Assembly (NCBI GenBank): GCA_027484145.1
Contig: JAIXUH010000002.1
Location: 744,001-808,000, forward strand
Length of the DNA stretch: 64,000 bases
Direction of reading: 5' to 3'
Source of the DNA: Rhodobacter sp.
Lineage (GTDB): Bacteria; Pseudomonadota; Alphaproteobacteria; Rhodobacterales; Rhodobacteraceae
A model generated the notes under the pieces. It ran no database searches. It saw nothing but the letters and a program-made list of their open reading frames with translations, and had not been told where the DNA came from. The position numbers were made by a program, and so were the translations under genes. Of the stretch, positions 19,417 to 29,517 are shown piece after piece. Within the stretch, counting starts at the first letter, position 1, and every line of letters starts with the position of its first letter.

Positions 19417-20679
19417 TTATCCGGCCGACGCTGGCACTTTCTTTTTCACATCATGGTGGACCAAAAGCGGTTGCGCCCCGGCATTCACCGCCTCTTCCTT
19501 GACGACAACCTCTTGCACGCCCTCCATGCCCGGCAGTTCGAACATGGTGTTCAGCAGGATGTCTTCCATGATCGACCGCAGGCCGCGCGCCCCGGTCTTG
19601 CGCTTGATGGCGCGCTTTGCGATGGCAATCAGCGCATCCCCGGTAAAGGTCAGCTTGACGCCTTCGATCTCGAACAGGCGCTGATATTGCTTGACCAGCG
19701 CATTCTTCGGTTCGGTCAGGATGGTGACCAGCGCTGCCTCATCCAGATCGGTCAGGGTGGCCAGCACTGGCAGACGGCCCACGAATTCCGGGATCAACCC
19801 GAACTTCAGCAGATCCTCGGGCTCCAGTTCCTTGAACAACTCCCCTGCGCCGCGTTCTTCGGGGCCTTTCACATCGGCACCAAAGCCGATGCCCGACCCT
19901 TTGCCGCGCTGCGCAATGATCTTTTCCAGACCCGCAAAGGCCCCACCACAGATGAACAGGATGTTCGTCGTGTCCACCTGCAGGAATTCCTGCTGCGGAT
20001 GCTTGCGCCCGCCCTGCGGCGGCACCGATGCCACGGTGCCTTCCATGATCTTCAAGAGTGCCTGCTGCACGCCTTCGCCCGAAACATCGCGCGTGATGCT
20101 TGGGTTGTCGGACTTGCGGGTGATCTTGTCGACCTCGTCGATATAGACGATCCCGCGCTGTGCGCGTTCGACGTTGTATTCGCTGGCCTGAAGCAGTTTC
20201 AGGATGATGTTTTCCACATCCTCGCCCACATAACCGGCTTCGGTCAGCGTGGTGGCATCGGCCATGGTGAAGGGCACATCCAGAATTCGTGCCAGCGTCT
20301 GGGCCAGAAGTGTCTTGCCGCAGCCGGTGGGTCCGATCAGCAGGATGTTCGACTTCGACAGTTCGATATCTGTCTTGGACGAATGGTTCAGCCGCTTGTA
20401 GTGGTTGTGCACTGCCACCGACAGCACGCGCTTGGCATGCTCCTGACCGGTAACATAATGATCCAGCGCCTTGCAGATATCGCGCGGCGTCGGCACACCG
20501 TCGGATGATTTCAGCCCGGTTGTCTTTGTCTCTTCACGGATGATGTCCATACAGAGTTCGACGCATTCGTCGCAGATGAACACCGTCGGACCAGCGATCA
20601 GCTTGCGAACCTCATGCTGGCTTTTGCCGCAGAAGGAACAATAGAGGGTGTTCTTGCTGTCGCCGGAATTGTTCGCCAT
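19417..20679 (-). CDS. clpX: ATP-dependent Clp protease ATP-binding subunit ClpX
   Basis: 420 aa. N-terminal zinc-binding domain (CSFCGKS ... CDEC at about residues 14-40), AAA+ domain with Walker A GPTGCGKT, Walker [11 protein letters not shown], pore loop GYVGEDVEN and sensor regions. Unfoldase that feeds tagged proteins to ClpP. Start at ATG 20679 (MANNSGDSK), the conserved beginning; an ATG at 20706 is less likely. Downstream of clpP on the same strand, with a GC-rich hairpin between. Confidence 0.97.
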   Translation of the reverse strand: MANNSGDSKNTLYCSFCGKSQHEVRKLIAGPTVFICDECVELCMDIIREETKTTGLKSSDGVPTPRDICKALDHYVTGQEHAKRVLSVAVHNHYKRLNHSSKTDIELSKSNILLIGPTGCGKTLLAQTLARILDVPFTMADATTLTEAGYVGEDVENIILKLLQASEYNVERAQRGIVYIDEVDKITRKSDNPSITRDVSGEGVQQALLKIMEGTVASVPPQGGRKHPQQEFLQVDTTNILFICGGAFAGLEKIIAQRGKGSGIGFGADVKGPEERGAGELFKELEPEDLLKFGLIPEFVGRLPVLATLTDLDEAALVTILTEPKNALVKQYQRLFEIEGVKLTFTGDALIAIAKRAIKRKTGARGLRSIMEDILLNTMFELPGMEGVQEVVVKEEAVNAGAQPLLVHHDVKKKVPASAG

Positions 20680-20743
20680 CGGTGTCCTCAACCTTCTTCG
20701 ATGCAAAGTCTAGGACAAGCCTAGAGGCTCCACAATGTCAAAT

Positions 20744-20772
20744 CGCCCCCGGCTTATGGGTGACCGGGGGCG
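20744..20772 (-). terminator. Hairpin between clpP and clpX (partial terminator or processing site)
   Basis: A 9 bp perfect stem CGCCCCCGG/CCGGGGGCG with an 11-base loop. On the minus strand only ATTTG follows, so termination is probably incomplete. It may set the clpP to clpX transcript ratio. Confidence 0.45.
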
Positions 20773-20779
20773 AATTCGG

Positions 20780-21412
20780 TTACTTTGCCGTGTCATCCGC
20801 CTTGCCGCGGCTGGCCACGATCTCATCGATCAGGCCCCATTCCTTGGCATCTTCGGCCGACATGAAGTTGTCACGCTCCAGCGCGGCTTCGACTTTGTCA
20901 TAATCATTGCCCGTATGCTTGACGTAGATTTCGTTCAGGCGCCGCTTCAGCTTTTCGGTTTCGCGTGCATGAATCATGATGTCGGTCGCCTGCCCCTGAT
21001 ACCCGCCCGAAGGCTGGTGCACCATGACGCGGCTGTTCGGCAGCGAAAAGCGCATGCCCTTTTCGCCAGCGGTCAGCAGCAGCGAGCCCATCGATGCGGC
21101 CTGCCCGATGACCAGCGTGCTGACCTTGGGCTTGATGTATTGCATGGTGTCATAGATCGACAGGCCGCTGGTCACGACACCACCGGGGCTGTTGATGTAC
21201 ATGCTGATTTCCTTGGACGGGTTCTCCGCCTCTAGGAACAGAAGCTGTGCGCAGATCAGGCTGGACATGCCGTCATGCACGGGGCCGGACAGGAAGATGA
21301 TCCGCTCCTTCAGCATGCGGCTGAAAATGTCATAGGCCCGCTCGCCCCGGCTTGTCTGTTCGACAACCATGGGCACCAGCGTGTTCATGTAGTGTTCAAC
21401 GGGATCGCGCAT
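20780..21412 (-). CDS. clpP: ATP-dependent Clp protease proteolytic subunit ClpP
   Basis: 210 aa. Serine protease with catalytic Ser in [11 protein letters not shown], His in VMVHQPSGG and an Asp near the C-terminal part. It forms the tetradecameric chamber used with ClpX. Conserved N-terminal processing region ([20 protein letters not shown]). Immediately upstream of clpX. Confidence 0.97.
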   Translation of the reverse strand: MRDPVEHYMNTLVPMVVEQTSRGERAYDIFSRMLKERIIFLSGPVHDGMSSLICAQLLFLEAENPSKEISMYINSPGGVVTSGLSIYDTMQYIKPKVSTLVIGQAASMGSLLLTAGEKGMRFSLPNSRVMVHQPSGGYQGQATDIMIHARETEKLKRRLNEIYVKHTGNDYDKVEAALERDNFMSAEDAKEWGLIDEIVASRGKADDTAK

Positions 21413-21572
21413 CTCGGGCCTGCCTCTCGGGGTCTCGTGGAATGGAATATCGGGCGTTGCTTACCAGAGTCTTAGTTGTGCGCCGCGGGGGCTGCAAGGG
21501 CACCTCTGAATTCCGTTCACCCGACAGGAAAAAGGCTTGATCGGGAAAAGGCCGGGTCTAATTCCTTGTCGC

Positions 21573-22763
21573 ATGACATCCCAACAGCTTTCCTTCGCCC
21601 CAACCCGCGCCGCGGGCCTGCAGCACCTTGCAGCATTCGTGCCGCGTGCCGGCATCGCCTATGCACGGCGCCGCAACCACGATCTTCCGGGCCACCCGCA
21701 TGTGTCGTTGCTGTCGCCCTATATCCGCCACCGGATGATCACCGAAGGTGAGGTGATTGCTGCTGCCAGACAGGCGTATGGGGCCGCCGCTGCCAAGTTT
21801 GTGGATGAGGTTCTTTGGCGAAGCTATTGGAAAGGTTACATGGAGTTGCGCCCCGCCCTGTGGCGCGACTATCGGCAAAGCGTTGTGTCCGGACTGGATG
21901 GTCTGGCCACGCAGTCCGGGTAACGCACCCTGTGGGAGGCGGCGTGTAACGGCACGACCGGCATCGAAGGGTTCGACGAATGGGCGAAGGAATTGGTCGC
22001 CACGGGCTATCTGCACAACCACGCCCGAATGTGGTTCGCCTCGATCTGGGTCTTTACGCTTGGCCTGCCATGGGCCTTGGGGGCCGATTTCTTTATGCGC
22101 CACCTGTTGGACGGTGACCTAGCCAGCAACACGCTGTCGTGGCGATGGGTGGCCGGATTGCACACGCCGGGCAAAACCTATCTTGCAACGGCCGATACGA
22201 TCGCAGCCAACACGGACGGTCGGTTTCACCCGCAAGGTCTGGCGCGGCAAGCGCATCGGGTTGAAGGTCTGGCCAACCCCGCCCCGAAACAGCCGCCTGC
22301 ACTGGCCGATTGGGATGCCACGCGCCCCTTTGCGGTTCTGCTGCACGAAGAGGATCTGACACCCGATTGGTTGCTGCCCGCCACAGCGCAGCCCATCGCC
22401 GCGGCCTTTGCGTTGGCGATGGCGGCGCGCTCTCCACTGATCGTGGCAGAGCGGGTGCAAGCATTTGTGAAAGACGCGGTGGATGATGCGGCTCAACGTC
22501 TGGCCAAGCGGATCGCGACTAAGGCCGAACGGTTGACTGCGGACGAGGTGCTTAAGGATTGGGCAGTTTCCACCGGGGCATCTCAGATCGTCACGCCCTA
22601 TGCGCCCCTTGGCCCGGTGTCTGAAATGCTTGATCGGCTGCAAAGGGCGCTGGAGCCTAAGGGAATCAGCCTGATCTGGTTGATGCGGCCGTGGGACGCC
22701 GGGCTTTGGCCCCATGCTACACAGGGGTTCTTCCGTTTTCGCGACGCCGTGCAATCGACCTAG
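21573..22763 (+). pseudogene. Photolyase/cryptochrome-like FAD-binding protein, interrupted by an in-frame TAA
   Basis: From ATG 21573 one frame runs to the stop at 22763 but is broken once by TAA at 21921-21923. Both halves align throughout with the intact gene at 42329-43549: first half SLLSPYIRHRMITEGE and EVLWRSYWKGYMEL; second half GYLHNHARMWFASIWVFTLG and GWRWVAGLHTPGK in aligned places. A CAA to TAA change would explain the break. The intact length would be about 396 aa against 406 in the paralogue. No frameshift is needed, so this is either a young pseudogene, a sequencing error or a split gene. It converges with the CDP-alcohol phosphatidyltransferase with a 4 bp overlap. Confidence 0.8.
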
Positions 22764-23365
22764 CCGAACCTGCGCCACGCCAGCACAACCCGCGCCGTAG
22801 CTGTCATAAGGCACAGCGCGGCGAACACCCATGCGGCCGGGACAAAGATGGCGGGCCACAGGCACAAGACCACGAAGAACAGGATGGTTTCGGTCCCTTC
22901 CAGCAAACCCGCCGCGTAATACAGCGACTTTTCCCCCTGCGCGCGCGTCTGCAAACCGCGTTTTTCCGCCAGAACGGCATAGCCAAGGAAAGACGCGGCG
23001 TTGACGTAAAACGAGGCCAGCAGCAGCACCCCGGCCATGGCATTCGCAGGATCGCGCAGCACGAAAGCCACGGGAATGGCGGCATAAAAGATGAAATCGC
23101 AAAAGATGTCGAGGTAGCCACCAAAATCGGTCTTGCGGCTGGCGCGGGCCACGGCCCCATCCAGCCCATCGGCCAAACGCCCCGCCAAAAGCGCCACCAG
23201 TGCGACCCACCACGGCCCGCCCAAGGCCAGCACCGCCGCCGACACCAGACCGCAGGCCAAACCGGCAAGCGTGACCCCGTTTGCGGTGATGCCGCGCGCA
23301 GCCAGCAGCCTGCCCACCCGGTTCAGAGGCGGGTCGATCAGCGGCCGCAGCCATGAATCCAGCAT
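22760..23365 (-). CDS. CDP-alcohol phosphatidyltransferase family membrane protein
   Basis: 201 aa with about five to six hydrophobic helices. It contains the CDP-alcohol phosphotransferase motif DG-x2-AR-x7-G-x3-D-x3-D (DGAVARASRKTDFGGYLDIF). Members join a CDP-activated lipid to an alcohol (glycerol phosphate, inositol, serine and others); the acceptor is not readable. Start at ATG 23365 (MLDSW), with GGAG six bases upstream. Convergent with the interrupted photolyase gene. Confidence 0.87.
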   Translation of the reverse strand: MLDSWLRPLIDPPLNRVGRLLAARGITANGVTLAGLACGLVSAAVLALGGPWWVALVALLAGRLADGLDGAVARASRKTDFGGYLDIFCDFIFYAAIPVAFVLRDPANAMAGVLLLASFYVNAASFLGYAVLAEKRGLQTRAQGEKSLYYAAGLLEGTETILFFVVLCLWPAIFVPAAWVFAALCLMTATARVVLAWRRFG

Positions 23366-23563
23366 GTTCACTCCACCGCGATGCTTGCCCATTCAGAACA
23401 ATACGTTCGACCGGCCAAGAAGTTACGCCCGTTCACGCAGCTGTGCAAAAGCCCGTCACGAACCCGTTTTCCGGTCGAAACACCCTTGCGCGACAGGCCC
23501 ATGGTTGCCTATCCCGAAGTCAACCGCGATAGCAAGCCAACGCCGCCACACAAGGGATTTGCG

Positions 23564-24775
23564 ATGATCAGACGCCACTTTCTTCTGGCCGCCACAGCCC
23601 TTGCTGCCGCCACGGCCTTTCCAGTTCTGGCCCAGACATCAGACTGGCAGGCGGTTCTGGACAAAGCCAAGGGGCAAACCGTCTATTGGCATGCTTGGGG
23701 CGGTGACCCCAAGATCAATGATTTCATCGAATGGGTCGGGGAACAGGCCCTGTCGCGGCATGGCGTGACGCTGGAGCACGTCAAGCTGGCGGCCACCTCT
23801 GACGCCGTGGCGCGGGTTCTGGCCGAACGGGACGCGGGCACGACAAGCGACGGCGCAGTGGATCTGATCTGGATCAACGGCGAAAACTTTGCCGCGATGA
23901 AGGCACAAGGCCTGCTGTTCGGCCCCTTTGCCGAAACGCTGCCGAACTGGCCCCTTGTCGACACCGTTGGCAAACCTGCGGTCTCGACCGATTTCACCCT
24001 GCCGACCGAAGGCTTTGAAAGCCCATGGGCCATGGCGCAACTGGTATTCGAATATGACAGCGCCCGTGTCAGCCAGCCGCCCCGCAGCCTGCGCGCGCTG
24101 AAAGACTGGGTGATGACCAACCCGGGCCGCTTTACCTATCCGCAACCCCCTGATTACCTTGGGACCACCTTCCTCAAGCAGGTCGCTTACGGCACCTTGG
24201 CTGATCCGATGGTGATGCAGCAGCCAGTCGATGATGCCACCTATGCCGCCACGGTGGCGCCGATCTGGGCCTATCTGGACCAGATCACCCCGCATCTGTG
24301 GCGCGACGGGCGGGCCTATCCGCAGAACGAACCCGCCTTGGGGCAATTGCTCGCCGATGCCGAGGTGGACATCGGCCTTTCCTTCAACCCCGGCCGGGCC
24401 AGTGCGGAAATCGCCGCCGGCATCTTGCCTGATACGGTGCGCACCTTCACGCTGGAGGGTGGCACCATTGCCAATGCCTCGTTCGTGGCGATCCCGTTCA
24501 ACGCGGCCCATACAGCCGGGGCACAGGTTGTGGCAAACCTGCTGCTGGACCCCGCGGTGCAGGCCCGCGCGCAAGACCCCGGCATCCTTGGGTTTCAGAC
24601 GGTGCTGAACGTGGCCGCCCTGCCCCCGGCTGACCGCGCGCGTTTTGATGCCCTTGATCTGGGTGTGGCCACGCTGGCCCCGGCCGATCTTGGCCCTGCC
24701 CTGCTGGAACCCCATGCAAGCTGGATGGTGCGGATCGGGCAAGATTGGATCGAACGTTACGGAGTGGCCCAGTGA
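23564..24775 (+). CDS. ABC transporter substrate-binding protein, YnjB-type
   Basis: 403 aa. N-terminal signal peptide (IRRHFLLAATALAAATAFPVLAQ, cleavage about residue 24), then an extracellular solute-binding fold (GQTVYWHAWGGDPKINDFIEW; VDLIWINGENFAAMK; ESPWAMAQLVFEYDS). This combination with a large double permease and a small ATPase matches the YnjBCD group (COG4134), whose substrate is unsettled. ATG 23564 with AAGGGA seven bases upstream; a longer frame upstream lacks signal-peptide logic. Its stop overlaps the permease GTG start. Confidence 0.85.
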   Translation: MIRRHFLLAATALAAATAFPVLAQTSDWQAVLDKAKGQTVYWHAWGGDPKINDFIEWVGEQALSRHGVTLEHVKLAATSDAVARVLAERDAGTTSDGAVDLIWINGENFAAMKAQGLLFGPFAETLPNWPLVDTVGKPAVSTDFTLPTEGFESPWAMAQLVFEYDSARVSQPPRSLRALKDWVMTNPGRFTYPQPPDYLGTTFLKQVAYGTLADPMVMQQPVDDATYAATVAPIWAYLDQITPHLWRDGRAYPQNEPALGQLLADAEVDIGLSFNPGRASAEIAAGILPDTVRTFTLEGGTIANASFVAIPFNAAHTAGAQVVANLLLDPAVQARAQDPGILGFQTVLNVAALPPADRARFDALDLGVATLAPADLGPALLEPHASWMVRIGQDWIERYGVAQ

Positions 24776-26445
24776 CAGGCGATGGCTTGCTGCGGCAGGC
24801 CCCCCGGCTGACACTTCTTCTGTTGACGGCCCCGGTTGCGGCGGGCGTGCTGGGCACCTTGCTGCCTGCTTTTGCCGATTCTGCCGCCGGGATGCGGCAG
24901 TTATTCGCGTGGAAGGGGTTGGCAGCGTCGGCGGCCTTGTCGCTGACAACGGGTTTGCTGGCCACGGCGCTGTCTTTGGGCATCGCCCTGCTGATCGTGG
25001 CCAGCCAGCACGGCACGCGGGGTTTTGCCCGCCTGCAACATCTGTTGTCGCCCCTGCTGTCGGTTCCGCATGCGGCAGCGGCCCTTGGGATCGCCTTTCT
25101 GATTGCGCCTTCGGGCTGGATCGCGCGGCTGTTGTCGCCTTGGGCCACGGGCTGGACATCGCCACCAGACCTGCTGATCCTGAATGATCCGATGGGGCTG
25201 GCATTGACCTTGGGGCTGGTGGCAAAAGAACTGCCGTTTCTGTTGCTCATGGCGCTTGCCGCCCTGCCGCAGACCGATTCCGCCCGCAGCCTTGCCGTAG
25301 CGCAAAGCCTTGGGGCCGGGCGGGTGGTGGGGTTTTTGGTGGCGGTTCTGCCGCGCCTTTACCGCCAGATGCGGCTGCCGGTTTATGCCGTCTTGGCCTA
25401 TTCAATGACCGCCGTGGAAATGGCGATGATCCTTGGCCCCACGCGGCCCCTGACCCTTTCCGCGCAAATCGTGGTCTGGATGGCGGACCCGTCACTGCGT
25501 GATCGCGCCACGGCCGCTGCGGGGGCCATCGTGCAACTGAGTCTGGTGATCGCAGCCCTTGGCCTGTGGCGACTGGCCGAGATTGCGGCGAAACGGGCGC
25601 TGACCGGCGCCGCCGAGGCGGGCTTGCGCGGCCCTAAGCTGGATGCCCCTTCGCGCGCGCTGTCACAGGTGACCGCGGGTTGTCTGGTGGGGGTTCTGGG
25701 TTTTGGACTGGCGGGGCTTGCGGTCTGGTCAGTGGCGGGCCTGTGGCAGTTTCCCGATGCCTTGCCCCGCAGCCTGACACTGGACCACTGGGCCAAGGCC
25801 GCACCTGATCTGGCGCAGTCCGCCGGTGTCACGGCGGCCATCGCGCTGGTTGCCACGGCGGTTGCACTGGTCCTTGTCCTTGCCTGCCTGCAGGCCGAGC
25901 ATCGCTTTGGCCTTGCACCCGGCGCGCGGTCCTACTGGATCTTGTATCTGCCGCTGATCGTGCCGCAGGTTGCGTTTCTGCCGGGACTAAGCGTTCTGGC
26001 CCTTGCCGCAGGCGGAGGTCAGGGATGGGTGTCCGTGGCGGCGGTGCATTTGGTCTTTGTTTTGCCCTATGTCTTCTTGTCCCTGTCACAGCCTTTTCGG
26101 GCGTGGGATGACCGTATCGCAACCTCGGGCGCGGCGCTTGGGGCCAGCCCCGCACGGGTATTCTGGCGTCTGCGCCTGCCCATGTTGTTGCGCCCGATCC
26201 TGACGGCGGCGGCGGTCGGCATGGCTGTGTCGGTCGGGCAGTATCTGCCCACGCTGATGCTGGGCGGCGGGCGGGTCGAGACGCTGACCACAGAAGCCGT
26301 CGCCCTGTCATCGGGGGGCAATCGCCGCCTGATCGGGGCCTATGCACTGTTGCAGATGTTGTTGCCGGGCCTTGCCTTCTGGTTGGCCCTGATGCTGCCT
26401 ACCTTGGCCTTTCGCCACCGTCGCGGCATGGAGGTGGCCCGATGA
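24772..26445 (+). CDS. ABC transporter permease, fused double-domain (YnjC-type)
   Basis: 557 aa with about twelve transmembrane segments: two fused permease domains, each with an EAA-like cytoplasmic loop (SLGAGRVVGFLVAVLPRL near 185-200; ALGASPARVFWRLRLPMLL near 465-485). GTG start at 24772 overlaps the upstream stop (GTGA) and has GGAG six bases before it. It forms the membrane channel with the flanking binding protein and ATPase. Confidence 0.87.
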   Translation: MTGDGLLRQAPRLTLLLLTAPVAAGVLGTLLPAFADSAAGMRQLFAWKGLAASAALSLTTGLLATALSLGIALLIVASQHGTRGFARLQHLLSPLLSVPHAAAALGIAFLIAPSGWIARLLSPWATGWTSPPDLLILNDPMGLALTLGLVAKELPFLLLMALAALPQTDSARSLAVAQSLGAGRVVGFLVAVLPRLYRQMRLPVYAVLAYSMTAVEMAMILGPTRPLTLSAQIVVWMADPSLRDRATAAAGAIVQLSLVIAALGLWRLAEIAAKRALTGAAEAGLRGPKLDAPSRALSQVTAGCLVGVLGFGLAGLAVWSVAGLWQFPDALPRSLTLDHWAKAAPDLAQSAGVTAAIALVATAVALVLVLACLQAEHRFGLAPGARSYWILYLPLIVPQVAFLPGLSVLALAAGGGQGWVSVAAVHLVFVLPYVFLSLSQPFRAWDDRIATSGAALGASPARVFWRLRLPMLLRPILTAAAVGMAVSVGQYLPTLMLGGGRVETLTTEAVALSSGGNRRLIGAYALLQMLLPGLAFWLALMLPTLAFRHRRGMEVAR

Positions 26446-27095
26446 ACAGCGGGCTTTGCCTTGACGGGCTGCAAGTCCGGCGCGACGATCAGGTGCTGGT
26501 GGCCCTGTCGCTGACCATTGCGCCGGGCGAGGTGGTGACGCTGATGGCACCATCGGGCGCGGGCAAATCCACCGCCCTCGCCGCCATTATGGGCACAACG
26601 GCGCCGGGGTTCCGCGTGACGGGCCATGTGCTGCTGAACGGGCGCGACGTGACGGGCCTGCCGCCGCATCTGCGGCGGATCGGCATGCTGTTTCAAGATG
26701 ATGTCCTGTTCCCGCACCTTTCTGTCGGCGGCAATCTGGCCTTTGCCATCCCCCCCAGCATCACCGGGCGCGCAGCACGGCGCGCGCTGATCGACGCAGC
26801 CCTTGCCACGGCGGGCCTGCCGGGCTTTGCCGCGCGTGACCCGGCCACCTTGTCTGGCGGGCAGCGTGCGCGCGTGGCCCTGATGCGGACGTTGTTGGCA
26901 AAGCCTGCCGCCCTTTTGCTGGACGAGCCGTTTTCCCGTCTGGACGCCGCTTTGCGCGGACAGATCCGCAGCTTTGTGCTGGACCAGATCCGCGCCGAAG
27001 GCCTGCCCGCCCTTCTGGTCACCCATAATGCCGAAGATGCCCGCGCCGCCGGCGGGCGGGTGATCACGCCGCTTGGCCTGCCGGTCACGCCTTAA
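26442..27095 (+). CDS. ABC transporter ATP-binding protein (YnjD-type)
   Basis: 217 aa, a minimal ABC ATPase. Walker A APSGAGKST, Q-loop LFQDDVLFPHL, signature LSGGQRARVAL, Walker B ALLLDEPFSRLD, H-loop LLVTHNAEDA. ATG overlaps the permease stop by 4 bp, so all three genes are translationally coupled. It ends overlapping the convergent histidine kinase by 4 bp. Confidence 0.9.
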   Translation: MNSGLCLDGLQVRRDDQVLVALSLTIAPGEVVTLMAPSGAGKSTALAAIMGTTAPGFRVTGHVLLNGRDVTGLPPHLRRIGMLFQDDVLFPHLSVGGNLAFAIPPSITGRAARRALIDAALATAGLPGFAARDPATLSGGQRARVALMRTLLAKPAALLLDEPFSRLDAALRGQIRSFVLDQIRAEGLPALLVTHNAEDARAAGGRVITPLGLPVTP

Positions 27096-28408
27096 CGCGC
27101 CACCCGCAATTCGGCCCGCAGCCCGCCCAGACGCTCGCTTTGCCCAAGGGTAAGGTTGCCGCCGTGGCTGCGCGCCACATCGGCCGCAATCGTCAACCCC
27201 AGACCCACACCGCCCCCCCGGTTGGGGTCTCGGGCGCTGTCCAACCGGGCAAACGGCGCAAGCGCCGCATCGCGCTGCGTTGCCGGAATGCCGGGGCCAT
27301 CATCCTCGATCACGAACCGCACCGCGCGTTCATTGGCAATCACAGTCAGATCAACCGTGCCCGCATGACGCAACGCGTTGCCAACAAGGTTCTCAATCGC
27401 CCGCTGCACCGCCTGTGGCCGCAGCCGCAGGCGCAACGGCTCGGCCACCGCGTGCAACGTGACCAACCGCCCGGACCGGGCTGCGTTCTCCACAACCCGG
27501 CCTGCAACGTGCATCGGGTCCACCTCTTCGGGTTCTTCCATCGCATCGCCACGGGCAAAGGCCAGAAACTCATCCACCAGCCGTTCCATTTCCAGAACGT
27601 CCGACAACAGGGCCGTCACATCCTCATCCTCGGGCAGCATCGACAGGCCAAGGCGCAGGCGCGTCAGCGGCGTGCGCAGATCATGGCTGATCCCTGACAG
27701 CATCAGCGTGCGCGTCTCGATCGCGCGGTCGATCCGGGCGCGCATGTCTAGGAAGGCGGCACCTGCTGCGCGCACCTCCAGCGCACCGCGCGGACGGTAT
27801 GGCACGGTTTCACCCTTGCCAAAGGCCTCGGCCGCCTCGGCCAGCTTCTTGATCGGCCGCAACTGATTGCGCAGAAAGGCATAGGCGATCAGGGTCATCA
27901 GCGCCGATGCCACGATCATGATCACCAGCAACTGATGTGGGTTCGATGCGGAAAAACGGCCCCGTTCCACCGCGATTTCCAAGGGGCCATGCGGTGTTTC
28001 CACCGCCAGAACCACCGTGCGCCGCACGGTTTGCAGATCAACCGAGATCACGCGCGCCAACCCTTCACGCAGGGTTTGGGTGACCACGTCGCCCGTCAGA
28101 TCATCCCAGTTGATCAGATCGCCGGTCGCAACCCCGGTCGCGGGCAGAACCGCCTCCATCGAGAAGGCGCGCGACAGATCACGCACCTCGGCAGCAGCAT
28201 CTGCCAGCAACGGATTCTGCGCCGCCTTCACGATCAGCGCCAGTTCGACCATCACCCCCCGGGTCAATTGGCGTGTGACACCTTCGAAGTAACGCTGGAT
28301 AAAAGCGATGGACACGATCAACTGGATCGTGACGATGGGCACGATCAGGATCAGCGCAGCGCGGCCAAACAGGCTGCGGGGCAAAAATGGTTTCAGGCTC
28401 AGGCGCAT
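27092..28408 (-). CDS. Membrane sensor histidine kinase, EnvZ-like, without adjacent response regulator
   Basis: 438 aa. TM1 at about residues 16-36, periplasmic loop about 37-157, TM2 about 158-178, HAMP domain (NQLRPIKKLAEAAEAFGKG), HisKA with phospho-acceptor His242 in SGISHDLRTPLTRLRLG, and HATPase (N-box ENLVGNALRHA, G1 EDDGPGIP, G2 GGGVGLGLTIA). Start at 28408 (MRLSLKPF), the first codon consistent with a membrane anchor. No receiver gene lies next to it; the neighbour 42 bp away is a divergent metallo-hydrolase. Its partner is elsewhere in the genome. Confidence 0.88.
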   Translation of the reverse strand: MRLSLKPFLPRSLFGRAALILIVPIVTIQLIVSIAFIQRYFEGVTRQLTRGVMVELALIVKAAQNPLLADAAAEVRDLSRAFSMEAVLPATGVATGDLINWDDLTGDVVTQTLREGLARVISVDLQTVRRTVVLAVETPHGPLEIAVERGRFSASNPHQLLVIMIVASALMTLIAYAFLRNQLRPIKKLAEAAEAFGKGETVPYRPRGALEVRAAGAAFLDMRARIDRAIETRTLMLSGISHDLRTPLTRLRLGLSMLPEDEDVTALLSDVLEMERLVDEFLAFARGDAMEEPEEVDPMHVAGRVVENAARSGRLVTLHAVAEPLRLRLRPQAVQRAIENLVGNALRHAGTVDLTVIANERAVRFVIEDDGPGIPATQRDAALAPFARLDSARDPNRGGGVGLGLTIAADVARSHGGNLTLGQSERLGGLRAELRVAR

Positions 28409-28450
28409 GGACGAAAGCCTAGCCTTGGGTGTGGGCAAAGGAAAGCGGGC

Positions 28451-29374
28451 ATGCAAGTTGGTGTGGCAGACTGGCTGGACGATGGCACAGCCCCGGGCCG
28501 GGTCGCGATCCGGCGGATTCTGGCGCCCAACCCCTCTCCCATGACGGGGGCCGGCACGAACAGCTATCTGCTGGGTCAGGGCAAAGGCGTGGCGCTGGTC
28601 GACCCCGGCCCGGACATTGACGCCCATGTTGCCGCGATCATGACCGCATTGCAGCCCGGCGAAGCGATTGCCGCCATTGTGGTCACGCATGCACACCTTG
28701 ACCATTCAGCGGCAGCACCCCGCCTGTCTGCCCTGACGGGCGCGCCCATGCTGGCCTTTGGCGGTGCTACTTCGGGGCGCAGTCCGGCAAAGGAGCGGCT
28801 GGCAAAGACAGGTCTGACCGGCGGCGGCGAAGGGTTGGATCTGCAGTTCCAGCCTGACCGCACCCTGCGCGATGGTGACCATATTGAGGTCAGTCAGGGC
28901 GCGGCTCAGGACCGGGCTGAGGTGATCCATACGCCGGGCCACCTTGGCGGGCACATCGCCCTTGGTATCGGTGGGTATCTGCTGTCGGGCGATCATGCGA
29001 TGGGCTGGTCCACCAGCCTTGTCTCTCCGCCCGATGGCTGCATGCAGGCCTATATGCAGTCGCTGCGAATACTGGCCGCGCGCCCATGGCGGATGATGTT
29101 GCCCGGCCATGGCCCGGAGGTGGCCGATGTCGCAGCACGGCTGGCTGACCTGATCACCCACCGCCAGCAGCGCGAGGCCGAGGTGCTGGCCGCGCTTGCC
29201 CAGACGCCTGCCAGCCTGTCCACGCTGACCGCACAGATCTATGCGCAAACGCCTGCACACCTGCTGGCCGCCGCCAGCCGCAATGTGCTGGCACATCTCA
29301 TTGATCTGACGGACAGAAATCTGGTCCGCGCCGATGGTTTTCCCGGCCCCGGGGCCACATTCTCACGGATCTAG
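28451..29374 (+). CDS. MBL-fold metallo-hydrolase (LACTB2-like)
   Basis: 307 aa. Metallo-beta-lactamase motif THAHLDH around residues 80-86, preceded by VALVDPGPDIDAH and followed by the later metal ligands in VIHTPGHLGGH and LLSGDHAMGWS. A C-terminal winged-helix tail of about 90 aa is typical of LACTB2-type proteins, which are nucleases or thioester/acyl hydrolases; a precise function cannot be given. ATG at 28451 with AAGGAAAG upstream. Divergent from the histidine kinase. Confidence 0.85.
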   Translation: MQVGVADWLDDGTAPGRVAIRRILAPNPSPMTGAGTNSYLLGQGKGVALVDPGPDIDAHVAAIMTALQPGEAIAAIVVTHAHLDHSAAAPRLSALTGAPMLAFGGATSGRSPAKERLAKTGLTGGGEGLDLQFQPDRTLRDGDHIEVSQGAAQDRAEVIHTPGHLGGHIALGIGGYLLSGDHAMGWSTSLVSPPDGCMQAYMQSLRILAARPWRMMLPGHGPEVADVAARLADLITHRQQREAEVLAALAQTPASLSTLTAQIYAQTPAHLLAAASRNVLAHLIDLTDRNLVRADGFPGPGATFSRI

Positions 29375-29442
29375 ACTTTCCGCTGATTTTTCCGCCCAGC
29401 CCCTTGCCCCCCCCGGAATCGCTTGCTATACGGCCCCCGTGT

Positions 29443-29517
29443 TCCGGCGTAGCTCAGCGGTAGAGCAGTTGACTGTTAATCAATTGGTCGTAGGTTCGAT
29501 CCCTACCGCCGGAGCCA
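29443..29517 (+). tRNA. tRNA-Asn (anticodon GTT)
   Basis: 75-nt cloverleaf including an encoded CCA. Acceptor stem TCCGGCG/CGCCGGA, D-arm TAGCTCAGCGGTAGAGCA, anticodon arm with GTT at 29475-29477, T-arm GTAGG-TTCGATC-CCTAC, discriminator G. Confidence 0.97.

Noticed and set aside
20682-21235. Plus-strand frames opposite clpP
   Set aside because: Shadows of clpP; no domain and no start signal.
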